This document shows, piece by piece, positions 7,852-17,300 of a stretch of 36,442 nucleotides of DNA. Below the pieces are notes generated by a model. The model had not been told where the DNA came from. It did no database searches and saw nothing but the letters and a program-made list of their open reading frames with translations. This DNA is from Verrucomicrobiota bacterium (lineage in GTDB: Bacteria; Verrucomicrobiota; Verrucomicrobiia; Limisphaerales; UBA9464), in NCBI GenBank assembly GCA_016871805.1, contig VHCG01000039.1, positions 1 to 36,442 of the forward strand, given 5' to 3'. Position 1 is the first letter of the stretch. Each line of letters begins with the position of its first letter. The translations under genes were made by a program, and so were the position numbers.

Positions 7852-10800
7852 GCGACCCTCGCCTGGACGAGCTGAGACGGATCCTTCCCCGGTGCATGAC
7901 CCGGGACTGGGTCCGGCTCGGAGGCCGACTGGTCCGGCTGCTCAAGGACCGGAACCATGTCGATCGGCACGATGCCGTGTTTGCGCGGCTTCTCGAGCAG
8001 GCCGCTGACTCGATGGCGCTCCGGGATCGGCGGCGACTCTCGGTCCCAGCCTGCACCTACCCGGAATCCCTGCCGATCGTGGCACGGCGGGACGAGATCG
8101 TGTCTGCGATCCGCGCCCACCAGGTGGTGGTGATTGCTGGCGAAACGGGATCCGGGAAGACGACGCAGATTCCCAAGATGTGCCTCGAGGCGGGACTCGG
8201 AATCGAAGCGATGGTCGGCTGCACCCAGCCCCGGCGGGTCGCCGCCCAGTCGATCTCCCGTCGCATCGCGGAGGAGCTCGAAATCCCTTGGGGTCGGCAG
8301 GTCGGATGCAAGGTCCGATTCGACGACCAGACCGGCCCGGAGACCCACATCAAGCTGATGACCGACGGGATCCTGCTCGCCGAGACGCAGGGCGACCCGC
8401 TGCTGGCCGACTACAACGCCCTCATCATCGACGAGGCCCATGAGCGGAGCCTCAACATCGACTTCCTCATCGGCTATCTGCAGGGACTCATCGGACGGCG
8501 ACAGGACCTCAAGCTCCTGATCACCTCGGCGACCCTCGACATCGGGGCCTTCTCCAGGGCCTTTGGAAATGCACCGGTGATCGAGGTCTCGGGCCGGACC
8601 TTCCCGGTGGAGGTGCGCCACGAACCCCTCGGGGGTTCGGAGGATGGGGAACCGGAGACGTCCTACCTCGAGGCCTCGGTGGAGACCGCGACCCGGACAC
8701 TGCTCGAGTCGTCCGGGGGAGACCTCCTGGTCTTCCTGCCGAGCGAGCGGGACATCCGGGAAGCCGCTGACCAGCTCGAGGGACGCCATGGGCGGGAGGT
8801 CGAGGTGATCCCGCTCTATGGCCGGCTCGCCGCGGCGGACCAACAGCGCGTCTTCCGTTCCTCGGAACAGCGTCGGATCATCCTCGCCACCAACATCGCC
8901 GAGACATCGCTGACCCTGCCGGGGATCCGGTTCGTGATCGACCCCGGCTACGCCCGCATCAGCCGGTACAACCCGCGGACCCGTACCCGACGCCTTCCGA
9001 TCGAGCCGATCTCCCAGAGCAGCGCGAACCAGCGGAAGGGTCGCGCGGGACGCGTCGAGGCCGGGGTCTGCATCCGGCTCTACTCCGAGGAGGACTACCT
9101 CGGACGGCCGGCCCACACCCAGCCGGAGATCCAGAGGGCGAACCTCGCCGAGGTCATCCTGCGCATGAAGGCGTTCCGCCTGGGCGAGATCGAGACCTTT
9201 CCCTTCCTCAATCCCCCACCCGCCTCGGCGATCTCCGGGGGCTACTCCCTCCTTGTCGAGCTCGGGGCGCTCGATGTCGATCGGAACCTCACGCCTCTGG
9301 GTTGGGATCTCGCCCGGCTACCGATCGATCCGACCCTCGGGCGGATGGTGTTGCAAGCCCGTCGGGAGGGATCCGTGCGGGAACTGCTGGTGATCGCCGC
9401 CGGGCTCAGCATCCAGGATCCACGGGAACGTCCCAGCGACCGGGAGGCGGCCGCCGATGCCGCCCACCGGCGACATGCCCATCCGACCTCCGACTTCCTC
9501 TCGCTCCTGAACCTTTGGCACTTCGTCCACGAGGGCTGGTCCGGTCTCCGGAGCCAGGGGCAGCGACGACGCTTCTGCCAGACCCAATTCCTGTCCTACC
9601 TGCGCCTGCGGGAATGGATCGACCTTGAGAACCAGCTTGAGGAGGCGCTGCAGGATCTGCTGGGAGACGAGGACGTCGCAGTCCCGGGCACGGAACTCCA
9701 GCGGTTGGAGCCCGGTGCCCGATCCGGGGATCGGCGCTACGACAGCATCCACCGGTCCATCCTGAGCGGTCTGCTGTCGAACATCGGCCGTCGACATGAC
9801 CGTGGCCAGTACCAGATCGCGGCAAACCGGATCGCCCGCATCTTCCCGGGGTCGATCCTCGCACCTCGGCAGGAACCCCAGGGTGCAGCAGGACGCAGCC
9901 GTCGGGAGCCCATCCCTCCTGCCCCGAAGACGGGCACGCCCGAGTGGATCGTCGCGGGCGAGGTGGTCGAGACCTCCCAGCTGTTCCTCCGGACCGCCGC
10001 ATCGATCGAACCCGGCTGGATTCCGGATCTCGCCCCGCACCTCGTCCGCATCACCCACTCCAATCCGCGATGGGTCGCCTCCGCCGGCCAGGTCGTGACC
10101 GACGAGATCATCACCCTCCATGGCCTGGAGGTGGTCCGCCGACGGATCGCCTACGCCACCATCGACAGCACTGCCGCCACCGCCCTGTTCATCCGGTCCG
10201 CGCTGGTGGAGGAGGACCTGCTGCCGGGACGCAGGGATCCGGGAGAGGGCGACGAGTCCGAGGATTCCGGAGACTGGAAACGGACCCGATCGAAGCGCCC
10301 AGACGCCCTATCCCCCCTTCCCCCCCAATACCGGTTCCTCGACCACAACCGACAGGAACGCGAACGGGTCGAGGCTCTCCAGACACGGATCCGCCACAGG
10401 GTGGTGGATCTCGACGAGGCTCTCCGTGCGTTCTACGGCAGCCGGCTCGAGGGGGTCGCCTCGATCTCGGAGCTGAACCGCTGGCTGGCAGGTCATGGGG
10501 GGCCCGGTTCGCTCTGCGCGCGCGCGGAGGATCTCGCCCCTGGACGGGACCTGGCCTTCGACCAGGAGGCGTTTCCGCTCACCGTGCCGATCGACGGGCA
10601 GCCCGTGCCCGTGCGCTACGCCTATGCGCCCGGGGAGGGACATGACGGGGTCACGCTGCGGATTCCCATCGCCCTGGCCGATGCGGTCTCCGCCGCCCGC
10701 CTCGAATGGGCAATCCCAGGACTTCGGGCAGGACGGGTCGAGGACTGGCTTCGATCACTGCCCAAGTCGCTTCGCAAACAGCTGCAACCCATCGCGCCGA

Positions 10801-12044
10801 AGGTCGAGGAGATCGTCCGCGACCTGGTCCCGGAGGGACCCACCCTTGAGCACGATCTCAGGCGGTTCCTGCGACAACGCCACGGAATCGAGGTGCCGGC
10901 GTCCGACCGCGGATCGTCCCAGATGCCGCCCCATCTCCGCCCCCGGGTCGAGGTCCTGGATCCGGGACAGAAGGTGGTCGCGGAGGGTCGCGACTGGTCC
11001 TCCCTGCGTGCCTCACTACCCCGTCAACGGGTGTCGACCCCCATGGAGTCGGACGGCTGGAGGGCGGCGGCGGCGCGCTGGGAACGGTTTGGGGTTGTGG
11101 AATGGAATTTCGGGGATCTGCCGGAATCGATCTCGTGGGGCACCCGAGGCGCCCCGGGCGGGGTCGCCTTTCCAGGTCTGGAGCTGGAGGAACACCAGGT
11201 CCATGTGCGACTCTTCCTGTCGGCAAGCCAAGCCCGCCTGTCGACCGAGGCCGGATTCCGGAGGCTCTTGGAGCTCGCGCTCCACAAGGATCTGGCCTGG
11301 CTCGAACGCGATCTCCGCGGACTCAACCGGCTGGCGGAGCGCTGGGCCCCTCTGGGCGCGGTGGACCGGCTCCGCGACAACGCCCTCCTGTATGCACGAC
11401 GTCGGGTGCTGTCCGGACTGCTGCCGTCGCGGTGGACCCGGGAGGAGTTTGATGGTGCCGTCGTGGCGAGCCGACAGCGAATCCCAGGATTAGCGCAGGA
11501 GATCATCGACCGGGTGGGGGAAATCCTCGAGCTCCGGGTGGCCGTCGCCCGCGGACTCGGGTTGTCCGCCCAGACTGGATCGACGCCATCGAAACCATTG
11601 AAGTCGCTCGACCAGCTGTCGCTGCCGGCGTCCGGTGTGACGGGAAGGTCCTTGCCCGCAGCCACAACCGCGGGTCTGCCGGCGGCGACCCAGATCGCGC
11701 AGGACCTCGGGCGACTCATCCCAGAGGGCTTCCCGGCCAACCTTCCTCCAGACCGGCTCCAGCACCTGCCCCGCTACCTGAAGGCACTGGGACTTCGACT
11801 GGAGCGGGCACGTCAGAATCCGCCCCGGGATCTCGAACGACAGGCCCAGATCCAGCCATTCCTTCGCGCGGTGGAAGACCTCCGGAAGGGGGCGTCCGAT
11901 CCCGCGGCGTTTGAGCGGATCGAAGAGTTCAGTGGCTGGGTCGAAGAGCTGAAAGTGTCGGTGTTCGCACAGGAACTCGGCACGTCGATGCCTGTGTCCG
12001 TTCGACGTCTGCAGGAGCAGCTCGACCGTCTGAAAGCGTTGTGA
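7848..12044 (+). CDS. hrpA: ATP-dependent DEAH-box RNA helicase HrpA
   Basis: A 1398-residue protein from ATG 7848, overlapping the kinase stop by four bases. All DEAH helicase motifs are present: Walker A GETGSGKTTQ (residues 98-107), motif Ia TQPRRVAAQSIS, motif II DEAH (195-198), motif III SATL, motif V ATNIAETSLTLPGI and motif VI QRKGRAGR. After the helicase core come the winged-helix/ratchet (HA2) region and a long C-terminal part matching bacterial HrpA proteins (the DUF3418-type region) with WNFGDLPE. The length is slightly above the roughly 1300 residues of E. coli HrpA. HrpA unwinds RNA, and E. coli HrpA has been linked to mRNA processing and stalled-ribosome rescue. Translational coupling to a sensor kinase is unusual for this gene. 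No obvious intrinsic terminator is seen in the 87 bases before the convergent HAD gene. Confidence 0.95.
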   Translation: MSDPRLDELRRILPRCMTRDWVRLGGRLVRLLKDRNHVDRHDAVFARLLEQAADSMALRDRRRLSVPACTYPESLPIVARRDEIVSAIRAHQVVVIAGETGSGKTTQIPKMCLEAGLGIEAMVGCTQPRRVAAQSISRRIAEELEIPWGRQVGCKVRFDDQTGPETHIKLMTDGILLAETQGDPLLADYNALIIDEAHERSLNIDFLIGYLQGLIGRRQDLKLLITSATLDIGAFSRAFGNAPVIEVSGRTFPVEVRHEPLGGSEDGEPETSYLEASVETATRTLLESSGGDLLVFLPSERDIREAADQLEGRHGREVEVIPLYGRLAAADQQRVFRSSEQRRIILATNIAETSLTLPGIRFVIDPGYARISRYNPRTRTRRLPIEPISQSSANQRKGRAGRVEAGVCIRLYSEEDYLGRPAHTQPEIQRANLAEVILRMKAFRLGEIETFPFLNPPPASAISGGYSLLVELGALDVDRNLTPLGWDLARLPIDPTLGRMVLQARREGSVRELLVIAAGLSIQDPRERPSDREAAADAAHRRHAHPTSDFLSLLNLWHFVHEGWSGLRSQGQRRRFCQTQFLSYLRLREWIDLENQLEEALQDLLGDEDVAVPGTELQRLEPGARSGDRRYDSIHRSILSGLLSNIGRRHDRGQYQIAANRIARIFPGSILAPRQEPQGAAGRSRREPIPPAPKTGTPEWIVAGEVVETSQLFLRTAASIEPGWIPDLAPHLVRITHSNPRWVASAGQVVTDEIITLHGLEVVRRRIAYATIDSTAATALFIRSALVEEDLLPGRRDPGEGDESEDSGDWKRTRSKRPDALSPLPPQYRFLDHNRQERERVEALQTRIRHRVVDLDEALRAFYGSRLEGVASISELNRWLAGHGGPGSLCARAEDLAPGRDLAFDQEAFPLTVPIDGQPVPVRYAYAPGEGHDGVTLRIPIALADAVSAARLEWAIPGLRAGRVEDWLRSLPKSLRKQLQPIAPKVEEIVRDLVPEGPTLEHDLRRFLRQRHGIEVPASDRGSSQMPPHLRPRVEVLDPGQKVVAEGRDWSSLRASLPRQRVSTPMESDGWRAAAARWERFGVVEWNFGDLPESISWGTRGAPGGVAFPGLELEEHQVHVRLFLSASQARLSTEAGFRRLLELALHKDLAWLERDLRGLNRLAERWAPLGAVDRLRDNALLYARRRVLSGLLPSRWTREEFDGAVVASRQRIPGLAQEIIDRVGEILELRVAVARGLGLSAQTGSTPSKPLKSLDQLSLPASGVTGRSLPAATTAGLPAATQIAQDLGRLIPEGFPANLPPDRLQHLPRYLKALGLRLERARQNPPRDLERQAQIQPFLRAVEDLRKGASDPAAFERIEEFSGWVEELKVSVFAQELGTSMPVSVRRLQEQLDRLKAL

Positions 12045-12131
12045 GGGCGGCGAGAGCTGATTGCCCCAACTGGACCCTGGTGAAAGGTCAGCAGGCAGGG
12101 TTTGGGTCTGACAGGCTGGGAGGTCCCGACC

Positions 12132-12689
12132 TTATGGACGGTGCATTGCCTCGTTCCCCGGATGATTGGTGGCCAACAGCTCCAGGATGCGCTGGGCCGC
12201 GCCTGGCACGTCGTCGACAACGAAACTATGGAATTCCATACCGAGCCAGGGCGAGCGGACCATGACGCTGGTACACCCGGCAATCTGGGCTGCCTTTGCG
12301 TCAGCCTCCTTGTCGCTGATGACAAAGGATTGATCGAGATCGAGGCCCCACTTGAAACCCGCATCGAGGAACATGCCAGGCTGCGGCTTGCAGCTGGGAT
12401 GGGTCCAGTCCGCGTGGGGGCAGACGAAGATGTCGTCGATTGGCAGCTGGCGGAACAACAGGGTATGCATGCGCTCTAGTTCGCGACGCGGCAGGATACC
12501 CTGCGACACTGCCGATTGGTTCGTCGTCACGATGAGCACGAAGCCCGCAGCCTTGAGATCCTCGAGCGCCTCCCGGGCGGCGGGATTGATGCGGAAGCGT
12601 TCACACCGAAGCGGCGTGACCTGCTCGCCGTTCACTATATCGCACAGATTGAGGATCCCGTCGCGTTCGAGGAAAACCGCCTGTCTCAT
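12132..12689 (-). CDS. HAD-superfamily phosphatase-like protein (GmhB/HisB-N type) with altered nucleophile
   Basis: A 185-residue protein starting at ATG 12689. It aligns by motif with the D,D-heptose 1,7-bisphosphate phosphatase (GmhB) and histidinol-phosphatase group: motif I AVFLERDGILN, motif II VLIVTTNQSAVSQG, the region FVCPHADWTHPSCKPQPGM and motif IV FVISDKEADAKAAQIAG. Normal motif I is FLDRDG, where the first Asp is the phospho-accepting nucleophile. Here it is Glu8, read directly from codon GAA, while the second Asp (Asp10) is kept. Glu at this site normally abolishes phosphatase activity in HAD enzymes, so this may be a non-catalytic relative or do something else. The CPH and SCKP segment matches the zinc-loop region of GmhB, though only part of the Cys set is present. 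No signal peptide. Confidence 0.85.
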   Translation of the reverse strand: MRQAVFLERDGILNLCDIVNGEQVTPLRCERFRINPAAREALEDLKAAGFVLIVTTNQSAVSQGILPRRELERMHTLLFRQLPIDDIFVCPHADWTHPSCKPQPGMFLDAGFKWGLDLDQSFVISDKEADAKAAQIAGCTSVMVRSPWLGMEFHSFVVDDVPGAAQRILELLATNHPGNEAMHRP

Positions 12690-12733
12690 GCCTGAGAAAC
12701 CGCAAGTTTCCTGCCAAGACATCGGGACCCTTT

Positions 12734-12762
12734 CCCCACCGGGCTCCTCCCAGCAGGTGGGG
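12734..12762. other. Stem-loop between two minus-strand genes
   Basis: CCCCACC (12734-12740) pairs with GGTGGGG (12756-12762) around a 15-base loop. It lies 1 base past the stop of the 351-residue gene and 44 bases before the HAD start. The T-rich flank (tttatt) is on the plus-strand side, so for minus-strand transcription it lacks a U-tract. It may still act as a weak terminator or 3'-end stabiliser. Confidence 0.35.
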
Positions 12763-12763
12763 T

Positions 12764-13819
12764 TTATTCGCCGGTCAGACCCTCCGCCGTGGCGAGGCGT
12801 CCCTCCATCCAGCGGAGGGTCGGGGTGACCCGGGCCACCGCATTCTTTTCGGTCTGCCCAGTGAAGGGCTCGAGCATGAACTTCACCACCGCCACCACCT
12901 CCCCATTGCGATCCCTCAGCGGACAGGTCACCAGGAACTCCTTCTCCGCTTTGCCAAAGTAGGTCTCGTTGGATTCCAGAACCCCGTTCTCGACCTCGGT
13001 CGCCGGCATCCCGATCTCCGATGGGTCCTTGGCCGCGATCACGTGGAGCTCGGGACGGCTGGCGGTCTTCGCATAAAGCCGGAGGTTCCTCAGCCGGGAC
13101 TGCCGGCGAAGCGTCTCCTGGACCAGCTGCTCGGCCACCGTCACCAGCGGCTGGTACACCACCTTGGCGCCAAGAAACTCACTGACGGAATCCGACTTCG
13201 TCATGAACCCCACACGTCCGAACTGGAACGAGTTGTCGGTCAGGGTCGGGATCACCGTCTTGCCATCGAGCAGGACGTCGATCTTGTTGGCCACGGTGCT
13301 GACCGTCAGCTCATGCCATTCGCCCTTCCGGACGGGAACATCGTTGCCGATGGGCGTGGTGCGCTGGCCATCGACGAACTTGTAGAACCGGATGTTTCCC
13401 CTGGCACTGGCCCGCACGACGTAGAAGTTCCTTTCGTCCTGCATCCGGAACACCACCCCGGCGATCTGTTCGACAATCCCCGACACGATCCGGAACCGGG
13501 TCGTGAAGGTGAAATCCCCGTAGCGTTCCCCGGTGAAATAGAGGACCGGGAAGCGCTCGTCGGCAGGGTCCTTTGACAGCTGGGCCAGCACCGGCATCTT
13601 GTAGGTCGCTGGACGATCCTGGATCAACGGGGCGAACTGCGAGGGAACCTCGGACTGGATGATCTGCCAGTCGGGCGCAGGTCCCTTCCCTACGACAAAC
13701 GTCTGGAATCCCTCCGGGGGCTTGCCGACGGTGTTGGTGGTGAAGTTGAAGACCCGCTCCGCCGCCCTGCACGACAGGACCAGCAGCACGGCCCCGACGA
13801 ACCCCAACGATCGCTTCAT
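12764..13819 (-). CDS. Secreted concanavalin A-like (DUF1080-type) protein with Cache-like C-terminal half
   Basis: A 351-residue protein with signal peptide MKRSLGFVGAVLLVLSCRAA. Residues about 22-215 look like a concanavalin A-like/LamG-type jelly roll of the 3-keto-disaccharide hydrolase (DUF1080) kind: FTGERYGDFTFTTRFRIVSG, AGVVFRMQDERNFYVVRA, RKGEWHELTVSTVANKIDV and FQFGRVGFMTKSDS. Residues about 225-335 differ: a helix (VTVAEQLVQETLRRQSRLR) then an alpha/beta segment with TEVENGVLESNETYFGK and FLVTCPLRDRNGEVVAVVKF. The latter resembles a single Cache-type sensor domain, where a beta sheet ends in 'PL.d.nG.vvgvv'. No transmembrane helix follows, so it is not a membrane receptor. The ligand and partner are unknown. 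The Cys at residue 17 lies inside the hydrophobic segment but the lipobox (VLSC) is weak, so lipoprotein status is only possible. Confidence 0.75.
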   Translation of the reverse strand: MKRSLGFVGAVLLVLSCRAAERVFNFTTNTVGKPPEGFQTFVVGKGPAPDWQIIQSEVPSQFAPLIQDRPATYKMPVLAQLSKDPADERFPVLYFTGERYGDFTFTTRFRIVSGIVEQIAGVVFRMQDERNFYVVRASARGNIRFYKFVDGQRTTPIGNDVPVRKGEWHELTVSTVANKIDVLLDGKTVIPTLTDNSFQFGRVGFMTKSDSVSEFLGAKVVYQPLVTVAEQLVQETLRRQSRLRNLRLYAKTASRPELHVIAAKDPSEIGMPATEVENGVLESNETYFGKAEKEFLVTCPLRDRNGEVVAVVKFMLEPFTGQTEKNAVARVTPTLRWMEGRLATAEGLTGE

Positions 13820-14309
13820 TGCCCGAGGCTACCAGAGCACTCCTCCGCGGCAAGTGACGGGGTTAGTGCGCCAGCCGGAGTCGAAGCTGGCAGAACCGCT
13901 GTCCTCGTCCGGCACCGAAGCCCACGAAAGGGCGTTGCCCGCCCCGAATACTGTCGGTCCCCCCATTGGAATCGTGGAGCACAGATCGCCAGAACAGCGT
14001 CTCCCTCCAACCCTCCCCGGAAGGCCAAGCATAGGCCGCCAGGAAACGGCACCTCAGCGCCCAGAGACCACCTTCCCCGGAGTACAGGGTCGCCAAGATC
14101 GGTAGCCTCTGGAAGGTGAAGAAGTGACTGCGGAAAACCGTTCCAGACCTGTCTGGTCGGTCCCTCCTTTTCCTCGGGTATTTCTGGTGAACCTCAGCCA
14201 CGTCGGCTGCCCCGTTCACCCAACGCCTAGCTCTCGGTTTTTCAGCCTCCAGGTGACACCACTCATGCCGCCTCTTCCTTTGATGGCCCATCCCGACTCC
14301 CCGTGCCCT
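13820..14309. other. 490-base gap without a recognisable gene
   Basis: This interval lies between the giant-protein operon stop and the signal-peptide start of the 351-residue gene. A minus-strand open frame covers 13863-14291 but its product matches no family I know, has no convincing start region and looks like GC-driven chance coding or a decayed gene end. The one clear structure is the nested stem-loop at 14186-14220, listed separately. The part near 13820-13870 should contain the promoter of the 351-residue gene, but I see no convincing -35/-10 pair. Confidence 0.5.
14186..14220. other. Nested two-step stem-loop downstream of the giant-protein operon
   Basis: Outer stem ggtgaac (14186-14192) pairs with gttcacc (14214-14220). 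Inner stem cagcc (14195-14199) pairs with ggctg (14205-14209) around loop ACGTC. The two are separated by an asymmetric CT/CCCC interior loop. All 12 pairs are Watson-Crick. It lies about 90 bases past the stop of the 1929-residue gene. On the minus strand no T-run follows, so it is not a classic intrinsic terminator. Confidence 0.45.
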
Positions 14310-17300
14310 TCACAGCACTCGCGCCCGCCAGAACCGTGCCCGCGTATTCGGATCTGGCGTCACAGTCACGCGCATCTGCTTTCCAGGGCCCTGACCCGTT
14401 AGACGCTGCACCTCCGACCACGACCTCAGATCCGTCGTCGTCTCCAAGACGACCGCTGCACCCTCTGCTGCCTCGACATCCAACGCCAACGGTGCCCCAA
14501 CCAATTGGACCACGGTAAGGTTGAGTGTCGTCGGGCTCCTGATCTGGAAGGTCTGATCCACCTGCGCCGTCATCCACAAAGGGCTCCCCGGGTTCAACGC
14601 CCGCACCGTTACCGCCCCCCCGTCCAGGAGCGTCAGACTCGTCCCACTCACCGTCGCCGGTCCGCTCAACACGGAGAACGTCACCGGCAGCCCCGCACTG
14701 CTCGTCGCCACCAACGCCACCGGTCCGCTCCCCAACACCATGTCGCCGATCGGTTGGAACGTGATCGTCTGCTCCCCAGGGCTCACGGTGAACGAGTTTG
14801 TCCAGCCCGGTGCCGGCAGATAGTTGGCCGTCCCAGCCTGCTCCGCTGCCACCGCGACCGACCCCACCCCCGTCAGCCGCAGCTCCGCACCGCTGACCGT
14901 CGCCGCGCCGCTCACTATCCGATATGTCACCGCCAGACCACTGCTCGCCGTTGCTTCCAGCGGGATGCCACCGGTCGTGAAAGCCCGGTTCGCCAACGCC
15001 GCAAAGGTCAGGCTCTGGCTGGCCTTCGACACCGCCACGGTCGTCTCCGCCGTGGCCGACTGGAAGTCGGCCGATCCCGCCTGCGTCGCCCGCACCGCGA
15101 TCGTCCCCGCACCGATCAGGGTCAGCGTGGCGCCCGACACCGTCCCCGGACCGCTCAACACGGAGAACGTCACCGGCAACCCGCTGCTGGCGCTGGCCTG
15201 CAGCGTCAGCGGCGCATCGCCGAAGGTCGCCGCCTGCACCGGAGTCCAGGTCACCGTCTGCACGGCCGGCGCCACGGTACGTTCCAACTCCATCGATGCC
15301 GGAGCCCAGGTGTCGTTCCCCGCCTGTGCAGCCCGCAGTCGCACCGTGCCGCCACCCTGGGGCACCAGCAGACCGTTCTCGAGCCGACCCGGTCCCGACA
15401 CCACCTCCAGCGTCACGGGCAGACCGCTCGACGCCGTGCCGGCGATCGCCACACCCGCGCCCTGATGCACCAGTCCCTCGCCGCCAATCACGGTCAGGCT
15501 CTGCTCCTGCCACACGTTCACCCGTACCGGCAACCCCAGCACTGAAGCGCTGAGATCGGGCTTGAAGAGGATCGGCCACACAGTCGAGGAGGTCTCAAGT
15601 TGCTGGGGTTCCAGATAGGCGGATGACAGCGCCGTCGGCTCCGTACCGTCGAGGCTGTAGAACACCAGCCAATCATCCTTGCTGTGTTCAATGGAGAACT
15701 GCACCGGCGGCAGGCTGCCCACTGTATTGAGGGCAACGACGCCGTTCACCAGCGTCACCAGATCTACCACCTCCGCAGTGAATCCGTTGGTCACGCTCAG
15801 GGTGCCATCGCTCACCGCGACCTCGATCCGGTTGGCCGACGGCGCCTGGGCGCGAACCGGCGTCCAGGTGAGCTGTCCTTGGGGTGTGACCACTAGGTTG
15901 CTGGGACCCCTGACGAGCCGGTAGCTCAGCGGATTGGCGGGCAGGTCCGGATCAGCCGCCAGGAGCGTGAGGGTCAGGCTCTTGCCTGGTACGAGGATCG
16001 CATCCGGAAGAGCCGCCCACTCGGGTTCGCGGTTCACCTCGGTCACGGTGATCCGGAAGCTGCGTTCGGCAGTCAGCCCCAACGGCTCCGTGACCTGAAC
16101 GGTCACCGGATACGTCCCCTGCCCCTGCTCTTCGGTGGGGGTCCACTGCACGACACCAGTAGTCGCGTTGACGGTCATCCCGGGAGGATGGACGGTCAGC
16201 GAGTAGGCCAACGTCTGGATCGGCAGGTCCCCATCAGTTCCGATGGCCTGCATCGACCATGGGATCCTCTCGGGAATCGTCATATCGGCGATCGGTGCCA
16301 ACGTGGGCGGATGGTTCACCTTGATCACCGCCAACCGCACCGTCGTCTGGGCGGTCAAGGGGGGTGTCCCGGCATCAGCAACCTCGAACACAAGGTCAAA
16401 CGTCCTTCCGCCCTCCGCCTCCCCCGGGGTCCAGGTCACCTCACCGGTTGTGGCATTCACCCCGACCCCGGCGGGGCCGCTGAGGAGTTTGTACGACAGC
16501 GTCTGGGCGGGCACATTCAGGTCGGTGGCCTTGAGAGTGAGGGTCCAGGGCTTGCGTTCCTCGACCGACTGCGGTCCGACCGCGTCGAACACCGGGGCCA
16601 GGTTCATTTCCACACCGAGTTCCACCGGCAGACCCAGCAGCGTGATCGATTGCACCTCAATTGCCTTTGACGCTGACCCGTCCAGCGGCTGGACATCCGT
16701 GTAGCCAGCGACCCGGATCGCGAGGCCCGGCCGAAACTCGAACGCGGCATTGAATGCGTAGGGAGATCCGGCCGAATTTAGCAGATGGTAGGCCACTGCC
16801 GGGGTCAAGGGTGGCACGGCGGGTTGTTCAAAAAGGCCGAAAGAATTTAGGACGAGGGTTACGACGCTCTCGGGTCGACGTTGAGGCAGAGCGAGTAACG
16901 AATCTACCGCTGAGCGGGCTTCAGCCAACGTCGCAGCCGACACCAGAGTTGCAACCTCGGCCGACACGGTGCCACTACGGAGGAAGGTCCGGGTCGAATC
17001 GATTGGCAGCTCCATCGCGGCGGAAAGGCCTGTGGTGGTGCCGGTCATCAGTACATTTTTGATCTGGTCCTCGGTGAGAGCGGGTCCATTTGTCGGCTGC
17101 CTGCGGCTGCTGACCGTATAGATATCCCCCATGGCTTTGAGCAGCGAATTCATGGGACCGGTGGGTGAATTTACGACCGCCTCATGGATCGGCCTGAAGA
17201 TGTCGGAGAACCGGTGCGCGCCAACTCCCGGTAGGGACCCCGCCTCAAGCGCCTCAAGATCACGGTCCGTAAGAGCTGAACGCAATTCATCCCCGGGACG

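Noticed and set aside
7476-9116. Long minus-strand open frame (546 codons) antisense to the kinase and helicase
   Set aside because: It lies wholly opposite two genes with complete family motifs, its product has no recognisable domain, and GC-rich codon bias creates such antisense frames throughout the window.
13863-14291. Possible gene of 142 codons on the minus strand in the gap
   Set aside because: No recognisable domain, signal peptide or start context; it could be a decayed gene end but nothing supports this directly.
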